Shown piece after piece: positions 13,431-15,184 of a DNA stretch of 15,184 nt. The stretch comes from Clostridium sp. UBA5530 (GTDB taxonomy: Bacteria; Bacillota; Clostridia; Clostridiales; Clostridiaceae): NCBI GenBank assembly GCA_002423705.1, contig DINW01000067.1, positions 1 through 15,184 on the forward strand, written 5' to 3'. Each line of letters starts with the position of its first letter. Position 1 is the first letter of the stretch. Position numbers and translations under genes: made by a program. The notes under the pieces are model-generated. The model did no database searches. It saw nothing but the letters and a program-made list of their open reading frames with translations, and was not told where the DNA came from.

Positions 13431-13465
13431 TTGCTCCCCCCTAAATACATAATTCTCGATACCTC

Positions 13466-13494
13466 AATATATTTATTGTAGAACTGATTATCAA
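13466..13494 (-). promoter_or_regulatory. Sigma-A-type promoter of the 271-aa gene
   Basis: On the minus strand TTGATA (13489-13494) and TATATT (13466-13471) are 17 bp apart (13472-13488). The predicted start near 13459 gives a leader of about 30 nt. This is a different promoter type from the repeat-linked extended -10 boxes. Confidence 0.6.
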
Positions 13495-13544
13495 AGTTGT
13501 ATATAAAAATAATTTTGTGAAGATGTATTAATCTCAACTAAAGT

Positions 13545-13632
13545 AGTCTTAGGCTAGTAATATCAATGCCTAAGACTATAAACCGCACTTACTTATGGTA
13601 CGGTTCTCCGTATCACTTGCAAGTGAGGTTTT
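13545..13632 (-). repeat. Interspersed palindromic repeat, copy D (best-preserved hairpins)
   Basis: Hairpin 1 pairs AGTCTTAGGC (13545-13554) with GCCTAAGACT (13568-13577) over a perfect 10 bp. Hairpin 2 has outer arms AACCGCACTT (13581-13590) and AAGTGAGGTT (13621-13630), with one mismatch, and an inner stem TACGG (13599-13603), loop TTCT, CCGTA (13608-13612). Unlike copies A and B, no T-run follows hairpin 1 on the minus strand. It lies 26 nt after the stop of the AraC-type gene. The repeat-type extended -10 promoter is not present beside this copy. Confidence 0.8.
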
Positions 13633-13656
13633 CAATTAATTATAACATATACCATT

Positions 13657-14526
13657 TTATTTTATAGGAATATAAATATCAATTTCTGATAAATGATTAT
13701 TGGCTCCTTTAAACCTTTCATCATATAATTCAAAATCATCTCTCATATCAATCTCTACCTTAGACAAAGGAATCCATGTACCCCAAATATATTCATAAGT
13801 TTCCTGTAACTTACCTATACTTCCCTTATGAGTAAATACTACATATTTCCCCTGCGGAATGACTTTAGCAATCATACCCTCTGGTATATAGTCAAAAGAG
13901 GTAACTTCTATTCCCACAATTTCACTATATGCTACCTTTTCACCAAATTGATTATTTTGCCTATCATTTTCGCAAATTCCATAATATCTCAATGGTTCCG
14001 TCCTATTTATTATTTTTGAATTACTACAATTAAAGTCATTCCATAAATTAGGTAATAAGTTATTTTCCAGTGTAGTCTTTCCCTTTATACCTATAACTTT
14101 AACTTCAGGTATAACTTTAATTACTGGTTGAATGGTAATATTATTTAAGATATGCTTTAATCTTTCATTATCTATATATTTCTTATTTCCTTTTAATACA
14201 TCAATTCTATTTTTTCTATATTCAGTAGGACTAGTATCATATATTTTTTTAAATGCTCTCGAAAATGCCTCTGGTGATTTAAATTGAAAGTCCAATGCTA
14301 TATCTATAATCTTTTTATCTGTATATATTAAATCTTGTGCTGCTTTTGTAATCCTTCTTTTCCGCATATAATTTCCAATACTCTCGCCTAACAATCCTTC
14401 AAATAAACGTGTAAAATGATAGTATGAATAACCAATAGATTTAGCTACGTCCTCTGTTTTCAAATCTTCATTCAAGTTTTCTTCAATATACATAATTGCT
14501 TTCTCTAATGATTTAATATAATCCAT
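13657..14526 (-). CDS. AraC-family regulator with GyrI-like effector-binding domain
   Basis: This 289-aa protein has a Rob-like arrangement. An N-terminal AraC DNA-binding domain (about 1-105) contains two helix-turn-helix units: TEDVAKSIGYSYYHFTRLF around 24-42, and IIDIALDFQFKSPEAFSRAFK around 73-93 with the family S-x-x-x-FSRAFK signature. A C-terminal GyrI-like ligand-binding domain (about 133-289) ends IDIYIPIK. Such regulators usually sense drugs or other small molecules and activate nearby stress genes. The start is odd: the nearest GGAG touches the ATG at 14526, while AAAGGA further up is spaced for a different ATG that opens a six-codon frame (MEYGLY). It follows the C45-type gene by 72 nt and has its own promoter candidate. 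Copy D lies just downstream. Confidence 0.9.
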   Translation of the reverse strand: MDYIKSLEKAIMYIEENLNEDLKTEDVAKSIGYSYYHFTRLFEGLLGESIGNYMRKRRITKAAQDLIYTDKKIIDIALDFQFKSPEAFSRAFKKIYDTSPTEYRKNRIDVLKGNKKYIDNERLKHILNNITIQPVIKVIPEVKVIGIKGKTTLENNLLPNLWNDFNCSNSKIINRTEPLRYYGICENDRQNNQFGEKVAYSEIVGIEVTSFDYIPEGMIAKVIPQGKYVVFTHKGSIGKLQETYEYIWGTWIPLSKVEIDMRDDFELYDERFKGANNHLSEIDIYIPIK

Positions 14527-14550
14527 ACTCCATCACAAAATCCTTTCTTG

Positions 14551-14582
14551 ATTATATACTTCACATTATTCTACTAACTCAA
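14551..14582 (-). promoter_or_regulatory. Promoter candidate for the AraC-type gene
   Basis: On the minus strand TTGAGT (14577-14582) and TATATA (14553-14558) are 18 bp apart. A TATAAT at 14551-14556 gives 20 bp instead. The start would be near 14546, leaving a leader of only about 20 nt. Confidence 0.4.
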
Positions 14583-14598
14583 TCCATTTTTTATTGTC

Positions 14599-15184
14599 TT
14601 ATATTAGTTCATAAAAATCTTTTGCTGGTTTATCCTTTATAATTTTTACTGTATATTCTAAATAACTTTGTCTATTATCTATTTTAAAAGTATGCCAATC
14701 ATTCAAAGCCGTTGATCCAAAACATACATCTACAATTCCATCGTTTAAATCAAATACCATTCCTCTTAGTGTTCCAAAAAAATCTTCGTAATAATGACAA
14801 CATAACCCTTCTGGATACATTGTAGATAATAATGATTTAAGGTTGTCTTGTGAAACTATTTCTTTATCATTTAAATATTTATTGATTAAATTATATCGTA
14901 CTACTGAGTTTTTCATAGCCTTAGGCTCATATTTCTTTAATTCCTCTAAATGAATATGATTTGTAGAGAATAAGAATTGTTCTTTTGTATTAGCTGAAAT
15001 ACATTTAATTGCTTTTTTACCGTCAAGACTTTCAATTAAAGCTGCATTTCCCATTTTATCAGCAACCATAAGATTTATATTATATGCTATTGGTACTCTT
15101 TGCATATACTTTATAGCTTCATTGACATCCTTACAATTTTCTAATATTGATCTTATAACTGCCCAAAATTGTAATCCCACAATT
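14599..15184 (-). CDS. C45-type (acyl-transferase/linear-amide hydrolase-like) Ntn-hydrolase, C-terminal part
   Basis: The frame enters from the window's right edge and ends at TAA 14599-14601. The nearest start-like codon is GTG at 15180, but the frame continues to the last base without a stop, so the N-terminus lies outside. Visible features are LQFWAVIRSILENCKDVNEA, then PIAYNINLMVADKMGNAALIE, FSTNHIH and MYPEGLCCHYYEDFFGTLRGMVFDL. These match the C-terminal half of C45/choloylglycine-hydrolase-like proteins, which cut linear or side-chain amides with an N-terminal Cys nucleophile (not visible here). The substrate is unknown; candidates range from acyl amides to beta-lactam side chains. 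It precedes the AraC-type gene by 72 nt. Confidence 0.78.
   Translation of the reverse strand, partial: IVGLQFWAVIRSILENCKDVNEAIKYMQRVPIAYNINLMVADKMGNAALIESLDGKKAIKCISANTKEQFLFSTNHIHLEELKKYEPKAMKNSVVRYNLINKYLNDKEIVSQDNLKSLLSTMYPEGLCCHYYEDFFGTLRGMVFDLNDGIVDVCFGSTALNDWHTFKIDNRQSYLEYTVKIIKDKPAKDFYELI

Noticed and set aside
4013..13632. The repeats as integron attC sites
   Set aside because: Size, palindromy and position after genes fit, but I could not find the RYYYAAC and GTTRRRY core pairs at the ends of any copy, and no integrase is visible. Kept only as an architectural analogy.
4013..13632. The repeats as a known riboswitch or T-box
   Set aside because: No T-box sequence, no cyclic-di-GMP or cobalamin-type conserved core; they follow gene stops rather than being linked to one class of downstream gene.
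4013..13632. The repeats as a CRISPR array
   Set aside because: Copies are kilobases apart, with whole genes between them and no regular spacers.

Overview
The window is AT-rich, with strong GGAGG-type ribosome binding sites, sigma-A-like promoters and intrinsic terminators. The proteins (MerR/methyltransferase fusion, Nudix, APH, CD3324-like regulator remnant, AraC/GyrI-like regulator, C45 hydrolase) look clostridial. I infer a Clostridium-like member of the Bacillota and do not name a species. Every intact gene reads on the minus strand. The only plus-strand coding signal is a transposase fragment.

In the direction of transcription, from high to low coordinates, the layout is: C45-type hydrolase (partial); AraC/GyrI-like regulator; repeat copy D; unrecognised 271-aa protein; plus-strand transposase fragment cut against a CD3324-like pseudogene; nucleotidyltransferase; acetyltransferase remnant; repeat copy C; Cys-rich protein and C39-like protease-fold protein; terminator; VOC protein, a possible tiny ORF and a short UvrA-like ATPase; repeat copy B; gene remnant; catalase-peroxidase KatG; repeat copy A; HAD phosphatase and Nudix hydrolase; repeat copy E; Nudix hydrolase and aminoglycoside-phosphotransferase-like kinase; and a MerR-methyltransferase fusion (partial) behind a textbook 19-bp-spacer MerR promoter. 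The content is drug and oxidative-stress defence, metabolite clean-up and small regulators, in short one- to three-gene units mixed with broken genes. This is a typical accessory region.

The main structure not explained by genes is a family of interspersed repeats of about 85-95 bp, with four full copies and one partial copy, all in the same orientation and all between transcription units. Each full copy has two hairpins whose stems keep pairing through compensatory changes. In copies A and B the last hairpin is followed by a T-run on the minus strand, so it looks like an intrinsic terminator. Copies A, B, C and E are followed in the gene direction by nearly the same extended -10 promoter (TG-N-TATAAT preceded by TTTACA). 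The region therefore reads as units of promoter, one to three unrelated genes and a palindromic repeat, all on one strand. This resembles a gene-cassette array in architecture. The repeats do not match integron attC core sites, and no integrase is present in the window.
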